A DNA stretch of 64,000 nucleotides from Streptosporangium lutulentum. GTDB taxonomy: Bacteria > Actinomycetota > Actinomycetes > Streptosporangiales > Streptosporangiaceae. Both the position numbers and the translations under genes were made by a program. Positions 25,132 through 34,105 of this stretch are shown here, piece by piece. The notes under the pieces are model-generated. The model searched no databases and had not been told where the DNA came from. It was given only the letters and a program-made list of their open reading frames with translations. The stretch is taken from assembly GCF_030811455.1 (NCBI RefSeq), contig NZ_JAUSQU010000001.1, positions 9,362,001 to 9,426,000 on the forward strand, written 5' to 3'. Within the stretch, counting starts at the first letter, position 1. Each line of letters opens with the position of its first letter.

Positions 25132-25226
25132 GCGACGTCGGATCCCGATGGATCGCCGGGCAGCAGGCCCGGACCGGAGGCCGTCCGGGCCAGGCTCGGA
25201 TCACCGGTGAGGCCCGTGACGCGCCG

Positions 25227-26651
25227 TCAGCGACCGATGATCGGCACCGGGTTCTTCGCGGCGGCGGGGTCGAGGACCGGACCTTCGGGGATCAGATGCA
25301 TGAGGTGCGCGGGAACCGGGGCGACGTCCTCCATCGTGTAGCCGAGGCTCTGCAGCGCCTCCGGAGACTGGATGGCGTATCGCCGCCCCTGGTCGTCGAT
25401 CAGATACAGCGACTGGACCGAGTCCAGCCTGCCGTCCCCTGGCAGATTGCCCGCCAGGACACCGGTGCCGGGCGGGAGCACCACCTGGTCGACCGCCTCC
25501 GGGTTGAACCGGCCCGTCGGCGGCGGGGGAATCCGTACGGTGCTCTCGATCGTCAGCGTCGCCTTGGTCGAACCGCGCTCCGTGCCGGAGTAGACGGCGC
25601 AGAGCGGGTCCGTCGGATTCGGGACGATGATGTTCGGCAGGGTCGGGGGGAGTCCTTTGGAATCCATACGGGTGGCGGAGACCTTCATCGCGTTCGCGCT
25701 CGCCGCGTCCGTCTCGATCGGCTTCGCCGCAGCCTGTCCGTAGGCCTTCTTGATGTCGGGGTTCTGCAGCAGCAGGTCGGCCTGGAGGGGGGTGAGGCTC
25801 GCCAGCCCGTCGGAGAGCAGGACGTACAGCTTCTCGGGGGCGCCGATCAGCGGCGGCACCTTGTACACCCGGCCCACCACGGACCTCTTCCCGCCGGGCC
25901 CGTACGCCGCCCTGCCGAAGCCCGGGATCTCCGGCCTGCGGAAGTCGGAACCGACGGGCAGCGCGTTGAGCCAGGCCTCGGGAACCTGACGGCGCTGCCC
26001 GTCGGGCAACGCCCGCACGCTGTCGGCGGGTACGAGCATCCGCTGGTTCGACCAGAGCAGCCAGAGCTGGTCGCCCCCCTCGACGATCATGGCGCTGTCC
26101 TGCGTGACCGGGCGTCCGCCGACCTCCATGCCGCCGATCAGCGAGGTGTACGGCCTGCGCTCGCCGCCGGCGTCCGTACCCTCCACCACGCATGCGGACC
26201 AGGGGGCGCGGACCAGCTTGTCGCGGGCGGGCGGTGACTCGGGAGCGCCGGGGATGCCGACCTTCGTGCCGCGTTGGAAGTCCTTGAGGGAGGCCGAGCT
26301 GGCCGTGGTCACCGTCACCTCCTGCTCGCCCAGCAGGAGCCGGGCGGAGGTCAGGTTGGCGACGGGGATCATCTCCTTCTGCGGTTCGCTGTAGACGAAG
26401 GTCGCACCCGACTCCTCCTCCACGATCACGGTTCCCGGCTTGGTGAGCCCGGTCGCACCGCCGGGGAACAGCAGCCCGTAGATGCCGAAGCCGGCCATCA
26501 CCAGCACCGCGGCCAGCACGCCGCAGAACATCGCCATGTTCAGCCTGCGCATCGGCGACTCGGGCAGGTCCGGCTCGCCCTGGAGCAGGGCCAGGTTCAG
26601 CCGCTGGACCATCATCTTGTGCGCCTGGTAAAGATCACGACGGGTCTGCAT
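25227..26651 (-). CDS. eccB: Type VII secretion protein EccB
   Basis: A 474-aa protein. The family-typical start MQTRRDLYQAHKMMVQRLNL leads to a single membrane helix (about 38-62) and a large extracytoplasmic domain with paired cysteines (SACVVEG, DPLCAVYSG). EccB is a core component of the ESX membrane complex. It lies 59 bp downstream of mycP on the same strand, a common eccB/mycP pairing. Confidence 0.96.
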   Translation of the reverse strand: MQTRRDLYQAHKMMVQRLNLALLQGEPDLPESPMRRLNMAMFCGVLAAVLVMAGFGIYGLLFPGGATGLTKPGTVIVEEESGATFVYSEPQKEMIPVANLTSARLLLGEQEVTVTTASSASLKDFQRGTKVGIPGAPESPPARDKLVRAPWSACVVEGTDAGGERRPYTSLIGGMEVGGRPVTQDSAMIVEGGDQLWLLWSNQRMLVPADSVRALPDGQRRQVPEAWLNALPVGSDFRRPEIPGFGRAAYGPGGKRSVVGRVYKVPPLIGAPEKLYVLLSDGLASLTPLQADLLLQNPDIKKAYGQAAAKPIETDAASANAMKVSATRMDSKGLPPTLPNIIVPNPTDPLCAVYSGTERGSTKATLTIESTVRIPPPPTGRFNPEAVDQVVLPPGTGVLAGNLPGDGRLDSVQSLYLIDDQGRRYAIQSPEALQSLGYTMEDVAPVPAHLMHLIPEGPVLDPAAAKNPVPIIGR

Positions 26652-26710
26652 GCCACCCCCACCTCGCCGCTCCCGCCGGGGAACGGTGAATCCGGAAACT
26701 CATCGTGCTC

Positions 26711-27868
26711 TCACGCGCCGATCTCGGTCCGGTCCGGCTGCCATCCACGGCGGCGTCCCATCGGGACCACCAGCCTGCCCAGGAGGGTCAGGATCGCCGC
26801 GGTGAGCGAGAGCAGGGCGACCCAGATCGCGATCGTGATTCCCCGGACATCCTCCTCGGGGACCCGCCGGATCGCGTCGGCCGGCAGCGGACCGGGCTCG
26901 TCCGGTGCGATCGCCACCATTTCCGACTCCGACGGGATGATCGTCGACAGTGCCAGCAGCGGGTTGACCATCCCCTCTCCGGTCCCCGTCCCGGAGCCGC
27001 CGTCGGCGGTCATCTGGATGCGCCGCTGTATCGCCGTGCGGTCCAGCTTGGGATAACGGGCGCGCACCAGCGCCGCCACTCCGGTGACGTACGCCGCGGC
27101 GAAGCTGGTGCCTTCCAGGCCCTCGATGAAGGCTCCGCCCGGCGAGGTGGAGGTGAGGTCCACCCCGGGGGCGAGTACGGAGACCGGGCTGGACGTGTTG
27201 GAGGATTCGGCTCTGCCGCCGTCCGGTTTGGCCGAGCCGACGGAGATGACTCCGGGGTAGGTGGCGGGGTAGGCGGGGAGGGAGGGACTGTCCGGACGTT
27301 CGACGTTGCCCGCGGCGGCCACCACCACCACGTCCTGGGCCAGGGCGTAGCTCACCGCGGCCTTCAGATCGGGTTGGTCCGACGCCTTGGTCGACACGTT
27401 GATCACGTCGGCGCCGAGCTGGACGGCCTGGAGGATTCCGTGAGCCAGTCGCCCGGCCCCGTCCGACCTCTCCTCGTTGGTCTGCTTGATGGAGATCAGC
27501 TTGACCCCCGGCGCGACGCCGGCGAACAGTGCCCCCGGTTTCTCGGCCGCCGCGATGATGCCCGCCACCGCCGTACCGTGCCCGAGGCAGTCGATCTTTC
27601 CCGTGCCGGTCAGGTCGACCGGTCTGCTCACCGCCCTCAGCTGCGGGTGCGTGTTGTCCACCCCGCTGTCGACGACCGCGACCGTCACCCCCTCGCCCCT
27701 GCTCAGCTTCCACACCTCCGGCAGGTTGAAGCGTCGCTGGGCCCACGATTCCTTGATGCTCAATATCCCGCGAGGCGGGTTGCAGGAGGGTGCCTGAGCC
27801 GCCGCGACGGGGGTGGGAGCTGTGATCGTCAGTGCGAGCACTCCGGCGACAAGCTTCTCGCCGATCAT
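26711..27868 (-). CDS. mycP: Mycosin MycP, membrane-anchored subtilisin-like protease
   Basis: A 385-aa S8-family protease. A signal peptide (about 1-24) precedes the catalytic domain with Asp67 (AVVDSGVDNTHP), His97 (LGHGTAVAGI), oxyanion Asn188 (AAAGN) and Ser255 (GTSFAAAYVTG). A C-terminal membrane helix (about 345-368) and a basic cytoplasmic tail complete the mycosin plan. Mycosins stabilise the ESX complex and process substrates at the outer face of the membrane. It is the upstream partner of eccB. Confidence 0.96.
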   Translation of the reverse strand: MIGEKLVAGVLALTITAPTPVAAAQAPSCNPPRGILSIKESWAQRRFNLPEVWKLSRGEGVTVAVVDSGVDNTHPQLRAVSRPVDLTGTGKIDCLGHGTAVAGIIAAAEKPGALFAGVAPGVKLISIKQTNEERSDGAGRLAHGILQAVQLGADVINVSTKASDQPDLKAAVSYALAQDVVVVAAAGNVERPDSPSLPAYPATYPGVISVGSAKPDGGRAESSNTSSPVSVLAPGVDLTSTSPGGAFIEGLEGTSFAAAYVTGVAALVRARYPKLDRTAIQRRIQMTADGGSGTGTGEGMVNPLLALSTIIPSESEMVAIAPDEPGPLPADAIRRVPEEDVRGITIAIWVALLSLTAAILTLLGRLVVPMGRRRGWQPDRTEIGA

Positions 27869-27924
27869 TAAAACCCCCGAAACAGGTGTATGCCAGACAG
27901 CACCCTACTGAATGCGATCAGGTG

Positions 27925-30240
27925 TTATCCGCAGTTGGCCCAGCCGGTGCTGGCGCTGCCGCCGGGGCCACCGCCGGAAATGCGCGCGCACTTGCCCTTG
28001 CCCGGGAGGATGGCTCCGCCCGCGTAGTACTCGTAGCTGCCCCGGTCGGTTTTGGTGCCGCCTCCCTGGATTTCCAGGGTGACCCAGACCTGCGTCGCCT
28101 TGCCGACGTCGGCGCTCTTCATCGTGACCGCGCAGTTCTCGCCGGTGGAGGGGTTGTAGAGCTGGTAGACCGTCCCCCCGCTGAACGAGGCGGACTGCTG
28201 CACGGAGAAACCCCCTCCGCAGGCCTGCTGCGGGCTGTAGGGATTGGAGCGCGCGGCCGCCACCGGTGGCTTCGGAGCGGCCGTGGTCGGTTTCGCGGTC
28301 GTCGGTCTCGGAGCGGCGGTGGTCGGTTTCGCCGTGGTCGGCTTGGGAGCGGCGGTGGTCGGTCTCGCCGTGGTCGGCTTGGGAGCGGCGGTGGTCGGTC
28401 TCGCCGTGGTCGGCTTGGGAGCGGTCGTGGTCGGTCTCGCCGTGGTCGGTCTCGGAGCGGCGGTGGTTGGTTTCGCCGTGGTCCGCTTGGGGGCGGCGGT
28501 GGTCGGTTTCGCGGCGGGTGGCTTGGCCGCGGGCGTCGTCGGTTTCGCGGCCTTGGTCGCGGCCGTCGGCTTGGGCGCGGTCGTCGGCGCCGTGGTCGGT
28601 ATCGGATTCGGCACCATGGGTACCGGGAGAGTCGGCATCGAGACCGTTGGCGAGGCGAGCGGGTTCAGCGTCGGGAGCGTGGGGACATCGGTGGACAGCT
28701 GCAACGGCCCGACGTCTCCCACCTGCGGTTCCTGCGTCACGCCCCACGGCACGGTCACCCGGTTCTCCGGATCGCCTGTGGCGCCCGGGGCCGGGGCCTC
28801 ACTCCCCTGGCCCTGCCACTGGCTCGACAGCACCAGCGGGTCCTTCGCGGCGGCCTGCCCCACATTGCCGAGGGAGGTGTAGTTTCCGGCGGCCCAGATT
28901 CCGAGGCCGGACAGCAGGGCGACCACGCCGACACCGGCCACCAGTATGAGGGGGAGACCGGGGACGCTCCGCTTTTCCTTGACGGGCTCGGCGATCACGG
29001 TCCCGCTCATCGCGGGCGGATTCCCCGGCAGCGGCGGCGCGCCCCAGGCCGGTGGCGCCGGTGGCAGCACCGCGGCAGGGTAAAGGGCTCCGTCCTGTGA
29101 GACGGCGTTCGCGTCGCGTCCGTCCTGCGGGAGGGGGTTCCCACCGGCCTCGTCCTGCGGGAGGGGGTGCACGCCAGGTTCGTCCCGGGGGAGGAGGCTC
29201 GTGGCGGGTCCGTTGTGTGGGAGGGCGTCCGCGCCGGGTCCGTCCTGCGGGAGGGGGTCCGCGCCGGGTCCGTCCTGTGGGAGGGCGTTCGCGCCGGGTC
29301 CGTTGTGCGGGAGGGCGTTCGCGCCGGGTCCGTTGTGCGGGAGGGCGTTCGCGCCGGGGGTACTCGGACCGTCTCCGACGGGGAACGGAGGAGCCGGCGG
29401 GAATGATTGCGCGGGCTGCTCGCCGAGCAGTCGCAGCATGGCCGCTCTGGTGTCGGGCCGAGCCTCCGGTTGCCCGTCCAGGCAGGTTATGACGAGGGAA
29501 CGAAGGGCCGGCGGGATGCTGCTCAGGTCCGCGGGGCCCTCCGGCGTCGTCTCGGGCCACGTGCTGAAGGGTGGTCGCCCGGTGGCCGCGTAGACGATCG
29601 TCGCGGCCCAGGCGAAGAGGTCCGCCGGCCTTCCCGGCATGGTGTCCGGAACCGGTGCCTGGCCGGGGACGGCGTCCGGAATCCCCACGGCGTCGTCGCC
29701 GGGCATGGACGCCGCACGGAGGTGCTCGGGGGCGCGATATCCCGATTCGGCGCCGCCGAGGCCGATGTCGCAGACACGGGGACCGTCGGGACCGAGGAGC
29801 ACGGTGTCCGGGGTGAGGCCGCCGTGGACGAGACCGGACAGGTGGACGGCGGTGAGAGCGGTGAGCATGCCGACGGCGAGCCGTTCCAGCGCGTCTCCGC
29901 TGAGCGGCCCGTCGGTGGTCACCGTCTCGCGCAGTGAACGTCCTTCGACGTGCTCGCGGACCACGTAGGGGGAGTCGTCGGACCAGCCGACCTCGAGCAG
30001 CCGGGCGGTGTGCGCCCCGGATACCCGCCTGGCGGCGTGCAACTCGTTGGTGATCCGTTCGCGTACCTGTGGGTCGATGCCCGGGCGTGGCTCCAGCACG
30101 CGGATCACGCGGAGGGTGTCCTCGTCGGGAAGATGGCCCAGGTAGACGGCCTGTAGGGGATCTTCGAGGAGTCGTCCGACCAGGAGATGGACGCCGATGC
30201 GTTCCGGATCCTCAGGCAGTAAAGGGTGAAAATCGCCCAT
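27925..30240 (-). CDS. Predicted membrane pseudokinase with SapA-like extracellular domain
   Basis: A 771-aa protein. Residues 1-280 have the fold pattern of bacterial Ser/Thr kinases, but key residues are changed: the VAIK lysine is Arg47 (RVIRVL), HRDLKPxN is replaced by HGGLTPDT (139-146), and DFG reads DIG (158-160). The region around 290-370 holds decapeptide repeats (GPGANALPHN type), followed by a membrane helix (about 428-450), a long Pro/Thr/Lys/Ala linker (KPTTA repeats, about 540-665) and a Cys-containing extracellular domain (about 670-771, YNPSTGENCAVTMK) resembling spore-associated protein A. It probably acts as a sensor or scaffold at the envelope. The good ribosome binding site GGAAGG precedes ATG 30240. 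It sits upstream of mycP-eccB in the same orientation. Confidence 0.8.
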   Translation of the reverse strand: MGDFHPLLPEDPERIGVHLLVGRLLEDPLQAVYLGHLPDEDTLRVIRVLEPRPGIDPQVRERITNELHAARRVSGAHTARLLEVGWSDDSPYVVREHVEGRSLRETVTTDGPLSGDALERLAVGMLTALTAVHLSGLVHGGLTPDTVLLGPDGPRVCDIGLGGAESGYRAPEHLRAASMPGDDAVGIPDAVPGQAPVPDTMPGRPADLFAWAATIVYAATGRPPFSTWPETTPEGPADLSSIPPALRSLVITCLDGQPEARPDTRAAMLRLLGEQPAQSFPPAPPFPVGDGPSTPGANALPHNGPGANALPHNGPGANALPQDGPGADPLPQDGPGADALPHNGPATSLLPRDEPGVHPLPQDEAGGNPLPQDGRDANAVSQDGALYPAAVLPPAPPAWGAPPLPGNPPAMSGTVIAEPVKEKRSVPGLPLILVAGVGVVALLSGLGIWAAGNYTSLGNVGQAAAKDPLVLSSQWQGQGSEAPAPGATGDPENRVTVPWGVTQEPQVGDVGPLQLSTDVPTLPTLNPLASPTVSMPTLPVPMVPNPIPTTAPTTAPKPTAATKAAKPTTPAAKPPAAKPTTAAPKRTTAKPTTAAPRPTTARPTTTAPKPTTARPTTAAPKPTTARPTTAAPKPTTAKPTTAAPRPTTAKPTTAAPKPPVAAARSNPYSPQQACGGGFSVQQSASFSGGTVYQLYNPSTGENCAVTMKSADVGKATQVWVTLEIQGGGTKTDRGSYEYYAGGAILPGKGKCARISGGGPGGSASTGWANCG
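28255..28560. repeat. Coding repeats (KPTTA/RPTT type)
   Basis: Tandem units of 36-39 bp containing GTGGTCGGTCTCGCCGTGGTC and variants encode the Pro/Thr/Lys/Ala linker after the membrane helix of the pseudokinase. Confidence 0.85.
29090..29360. repeat. 30-bp coding tandem repeats
   Basis: About nine units of 30 bp (GGGAGGGCGTTCGCGCCGGG type) encode the GPGANALPHN-like decapeptides of the pseudokinase between its kinase-like domain and its membrane helix. The copies nearest 29280-29350 are almost identical. Confidence 0.85.
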
Positions 30241-30606
30241 GGAATACCTTCCAGCTCAAACCTCGATACAGGCATCTTTAGCTTGATCGAGCACTATCCA
30301 ATCAAATCTGGCTCACCCGAATCGCCGTTTTCACCCGTTTTTCACGCCTATTTCCCTACCGGGCGGGGTGGCCGGGTTCCATTTGCGCAATAGAGGAATG
30401 GCAAGGTCACTCATGGTGACGAGGGCGGCGGGCCTGGTCCGCCCGGCACGGCGGCTTTCGGCGCCCAAAATCGGCGGGTGAAGTCGTGCGAGGAGAGGCG
30501 GCTCAGGTGAGCACGGGATCCGGCGGTCCTAAGCTGGCCGGGGTGGGTGAGCCGGGAAGACACCGGTGGGTGTTACCCACGTCCCGACGCGACACCAGGA
30601 GCAGTC
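30241..30606. promoter_or_regulatory. Divergent intergenic region
   Basis: The stretch separates the pseudokinase gene (-) from the MetE-like gene (+). The AT-richer part at about 30270-30350 probably holds the pseudokinase promoter; AGGAG at about 30598-30602 is the ribosome binding site of the MetE-like gene. No gene or terminator-type hairpin was noticed. Confidence 0.45.
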
Positions 30607-31620
30607 ATGAGCCAGTACCCATGGGGCGAGGCGACCGCGACCGGCATCGGATCGCATCCGGGGGAGAACCACGCGGAGGCGATGAAGGTCGTCTTCGGCG
30701 AGTTGCCCGCACTGCCGTACCTGCCGGAGCTGCCCGCGCGCGGGGTCGGCGCCGACATGATCGGGCGGACGGCGTCGCTGCTGCTGGAGCTCCCTGTGGA
30801 GGTGCAGCCGTCCGGCTGGCGGTTCGCCGACCGGCCGGGGCGCGACTTCAAGCGCGCCCGCGACCATCTCGTGCGTGACCTCGACGCGCTGGAGGAGTCG
30901 GCACAGGGGTACGAGGGCCCCTTCAAGATCCAGGTGTGCGGGCCGTGGACGCTGGCGGGGGCGATCGAGCTCCGGTACGGCGACAAGACGCTCGCCGACC
31001 CCGGCGCGGTGCGCGACCTGGTGGAGTCCCTCGCCGAGGGGATCGTCGCGCACGTCGCCGACGTGCGCCGCAGGGTGCCGGGCGCCTCGGAGATCGTCGT
31101 GCAGCTCGACGAGCCGGGACTGCCCGGCGTCCTGGCCGGCACGGTGCCGACCGCGTCGGGCTTCGGGCGGCTGAACGCCGTCGACGTCCAGGTCGCCGCC
31201 GACCGGCTCAGGGCGGTGCTCCCCGCCGACGCGTTCCCGATCGTGCACTGCTGCGCCCCCGACGTGCCCTTCAAGGTCCTTCGTACGGCGGGCGTCAGGG
31301 GCATCTCCCTGGACGCCTCCCTGCTCAAGCGGCGCGACGAGGACGAGATCGGTGAGCTGATCGAGGCCGGGACGGCGTTCTTCCTCGGGGTCGTGCCCGG
31401 GGTGGACGCCTCGCTGCCGGACGTCGACGTGGTCGCCAGGCCCGCCGTCGAGCTCTGGCGCCGTCTCGGGTTCCCTCCCGCCGGCCTGGCCTCGCAGGTC
31501 GTGCTCACCCCGGCCTGCGGCCTGGCCGGAGCGTCGCCCGCCTACGCCAGGGCGGCCCTGGCCAAGTGCCGCAAGTCCGCCCAGGTGCTGGGCGAGGATC
31601 TCGACCGGCGGGGCGACTGA
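30607..31620 (+). CDS. MetE-like cobalamin-independent methionine synthase domain protein
   Basis: A 337-aa protein corresponding to the C-terminal catalytic barrel of MetE. The GIGSHPGENHAEAM start, QLDEPGLPG and the metal-site elements VHCCAP (His and Cys) and TPACGLAG (Cys) are present. The folate-binding N-terminal half of MetE is absent, so the methyl donor is uncertain. A similar protein precedes ligA in mycobacteria and other actinobacteria (from memory). AGGAG lies just before ATG 30607. Confidence 0.85.
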   Translation: MSQYPWGEATATGIGSHPGENHAEAMKVVFGELPALPYLPELPARGVGADMIGRTASLLLELPVEVQPSGWRFADRPGRDFKRARDHLVRDLDALEESAQGYEGPFKIQVCGPWTLAGAIELRYGDKTLADPGAVRDLVESLAEGIVAHVADVRRRVPGASEIVVQLDEPGLPGVLAGTVPTASGFGRLNAVDVQVAADRLRAVLPADAFPIVHCCAPDVPFKVLRTAGVRGISLDASLLKRRDEDEIGELIEAGTAFFLGVVPGVDASLPDVDVVARPAVELWRRLGFPPAGLASQVVLTPACGLAGASPAYARAALAKCRKSAQVLGEDLDRRGD

Positions 31621-31813
31621 CCTCCTCCCCGGAGCGGGCGCCGGAGGCCTCCCGCCGAACCGGGCGCCGGGTTCACGCCTCGTGGCCGTGCCCGGCGGTC
31701 GCGGGCCGCCGACGGCCCGGCGGCCTTGTTCATGTCCGGGTAAGGCGGACTCGCGATGTCGGTGCTCGGCGATAGCGTTTCCCCGGGTCGTTGTGACGAG
31801 GGGAGAGCGGGCG

Positions 31814-33991
31814 ATGGGCGCCGAGGTCGAGGGTGTGCCGGTGGCCGCGTTGGAGCGGCATGCGAAGCTGACCGAGTTGGTCGAGGAGGCCAACCAGAAC
31901 TACCACGTGCTCGACGCGCCGACCGTGAGCGACGCCCAGTACGACACGTGGATGCGCGAGCTGCGCGAGCTGGAGGAGGAGAGCCCCAGCCTGCGCACGC
32001 CCGACTCGCCCACGCAGAAGATCGGCGCGCCGATCTCCGGTGTCTTCGCGTCGGTTGAGCACCTGCAGCGCATGGAGAGCCTGGACAACGCGTTCAACGC
32101 CGACAACCTCGCCTCCTGGCAGGCGCGGGCCGAGCGGCTGGCCGAGCGCGACCCCGCCCCGTATCTGTGCGAGCTGAAGATCGACGGCCTGGCGCTCGCG
32201 CTGGTCTACGAGAAGGGCCGCCTGGTCCGGGGGGTCACCCGGGGCGACGGCCGCGTCGGCGACGACGTGACGGCCAACGTGCGCACGATCACGAACGTGC
32301 CGCAGCGCCTGACCGGTGACGACGTGCCCGACCTGGTGGAGGTCCGCGGCGAGGTCTACATCCCGGTCGAGGAGTTCAAAAAGCTCAACGAGCAACTGGT
32401 CGAGGAGGGCAAGGCCCCGTTCGCCAACCCCCGGAACGCCGCCGCGGGCTCGCTGCGGCAGAAGGACGCGCAGATCACCGCGCGGCGCCCGCTGCTCATG
32501 ATCGTTCACGGCGTCGGCGTGTGGAGGGGGGCCGCGAAGCCCGCGACCCAGTCCCAGGTCTACGAGCGGCTCAGGGAGTTCGGCCTCCCGGTCAGCGATC
32601 TCTACAGGGTCGTCGACGACCTCGACGGGATCAACGCCTTCATCGAGTTCTACCGCGAGCACCGTCACGACCCGGCCTACGAGATCGACGGCGTCGTGGT
32701 CAAGGTCGACCGCATCGAGCTCCAGAACAACCTGGGTTCCACCAGCCGGGCGCCGCGCTGGGCGATCGCCTACAAATACCCGCCGGAGGAGGTCAACACC
32801 AAGCTTCTGGACATCCAGGTGGGAATCGGCCGCACCGGCAGGGTCACGCCGTACGGGGTGATGGAGCCGATCCTGGTGGCCGGGTCCACGGTCGAGCGGG
32901 CCACCCTGCACAACGGCTCGGAGGTCGCGCGCAAGGGCGTGCGCATCGGAGACACCGTGGTGCTGCGAAAGGCGGGCGACGTCATCCCCGAGATCGTCGG
33001 TCCGGTGGCGGCCCTGCGCGACGGCACCGAGCGGGAGTTCACGATGCCGACGCACTGCCCGGAGTGCGGCACCGAACTCGCCTATGAGCGGGAGGGCGAC
33101 GCCGACCTGCGCTGTCCCAACGCCAGGGCGTGTCCCGCCCAGCTCCGCGAGCGCGTCTTCTTCGCCGCCGGGCGCCAGGCCTTCGACATCGCGGGGCTGG
33201 GCTACGTGGCGGCCACCGCGCTGACCCAGCCGCTGCCGCCGCAGGAGCCGCCGGTCCGCACCGAGGCCGACCTGTTCGACCTGACCATCGAGCGGCTGCT
33301 GCCGATCAGGTCCGTCGTCCGCGACCCCGACACCGGCCTGCCCAAGACCGACCCGGAGAGCGGCGAGCCGAAGGTCGTCACCTTCTTCGCCAACCAGAGC
33401 GGCGAGCCCAGTAAGAACGCCGAGAAGATGCTGGAGGAGCTGGAGAAGGCGAAGGACCAGCCGGTCTGGCGGGTGCTGGTCGCGCTCTCCCTCCGGCACG
33501 TCGGCCCGCCCACGGCCCGGGCGCTCGCCGACGAGTTCGGCTCGATCGACGCGATCGCCGAGGCCTCGGAGGAGGAGCTGGCCGCGGTCGAGGGAGTCGG
33601 TCCCCGGGTCGCCGCGGCGATCCGTGAGTGGTTCGAGGTCGACTGGCACCGGGAGATCGTCGCTCGCTGGAAGGCCGCGGGGGTCCGGATGGTGGACGAG
33701 GAGCCGGCGGAGCGGCTCCCGCAGACCCTGGCCGGGCTGACCTTCGTGGTGACCGGCACGCTGGCCGACTTCACCCGCGACGAGGCCGGTGCGGCCCTGA
33801 CGAGCCGGGGCGGCAAGGTCTCGGGCTCGGTGTCGAAGAAGACCTCCTTCGTGGTGGCCGGCGAGAACGCCGGCTCCAAGTTCGACAAGGCGGTCAAGCT
33901 CGGTGTGCCGATCCTGGACGAGCCGGGCCTGCGGGTTCTTCTCACCGAGGGGCCCGAGGCGGCCGCGGGAACGGCGATGAGACCCGAATAA
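31814..33991 (+). CDS. ligA: NAD+-dependent DNA ligase LigA
   Basis: A 725-aa enzyme sealing nicks in replication and repair. The adenylation domain has CELKIDGLAL with the active-site lysine (about residue 119). An OB fold, a four-Cys zinc finger (CPECGTEL...CPNARACPAQ, about 415-440), helix-hairpin-helix motifs (AVEGVGPRVAAAI) and a C-terminal BRCT domain (LAGLTFVVTGTLADFTRDEA) follow. The length is slightly above the usual 670-700 because of insertions around 470-545. ATG 31814 with GGGGAG upstream is preferred over the longer frame from 31682. Confidence 0.97.
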   Translation: MGAEVEGVPVAALERHAKLTELVEEANQNYHVLDAPTVSDAQYDTWMRELRELEEESPSLRTPDSPTQKIGAPISGVFASVEHLQRMESLDNAFNADNLASWQARAERLAERDPAPYLCELKIDGLALALVYEKGRLVRGVTRGDGRVGDDVTANVRTITNVPQRLTGDDVPDLVEVRGEVYIPVEEFKKLNEQLVEEGKAPFANPRNAAAGSLRQKDAQITARRPLLMIVHGVGVWRGAAKPATQSQVYERLREFGLPVSDLYRVVDDLDGINAFIEFYREHRHDPAYEIDGVVVKVDRIELQNNLGSTSRAPRWAIAYKYPPEEVNTKLLDIQVGIGRTGRVTPYGVMEPILVAGSTVERATLHNGSEVARKGVRIGDTVVLRKAGDVIPEIVGPVAALRDGTEREFTMPTHCPECGTELAYEREGDADLRCPNARACPAQLRERVFFAAGRQAFDIAGLGYVAATALTQPLPPQEPPVRTEADLFDLTIERLLPIRSVVRDPDTGLPKTDPESGEPKVVTFFANQSGEPSKNAEKMLEELEKAKDQPVWRVLVALSLRHVGPPTARALADEFGSIDAIAEASEEELAAVEGVGPRVAAAIREWFEVDWHREIVARWKAAGVRMVDEEPAERLPQTLAGLTFVVTGTLADFTRDEAGAALTSRGGKVSGSVSKKTSFVVAGENAGSKFDKAVKLGVPILDEPGLRVLLTEGPEAAAGTAMRPE

Positions 33992-34105
33992 TAGTCGGTC
34001 AACGCCGGACGTATTGGAGCAAAGTCAGTCAATATGCCAGTGACGGAACGTGCGCAACCGGTTTCGCGAAGTGGCCCATAGGCCGTACTCTCCCATAGTG
34101 AACTA

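Noticed and set aside
31730..33649. Long antisense open frame opposite ligA (639 codons)
   Set aside because: It mirrors the high-GC codon bias of ligA, is Arg/Gly/Asp-rich and has no family features. Similar shadows oppose the GGDEF-EAL genes, ilvB and the MFS gene.
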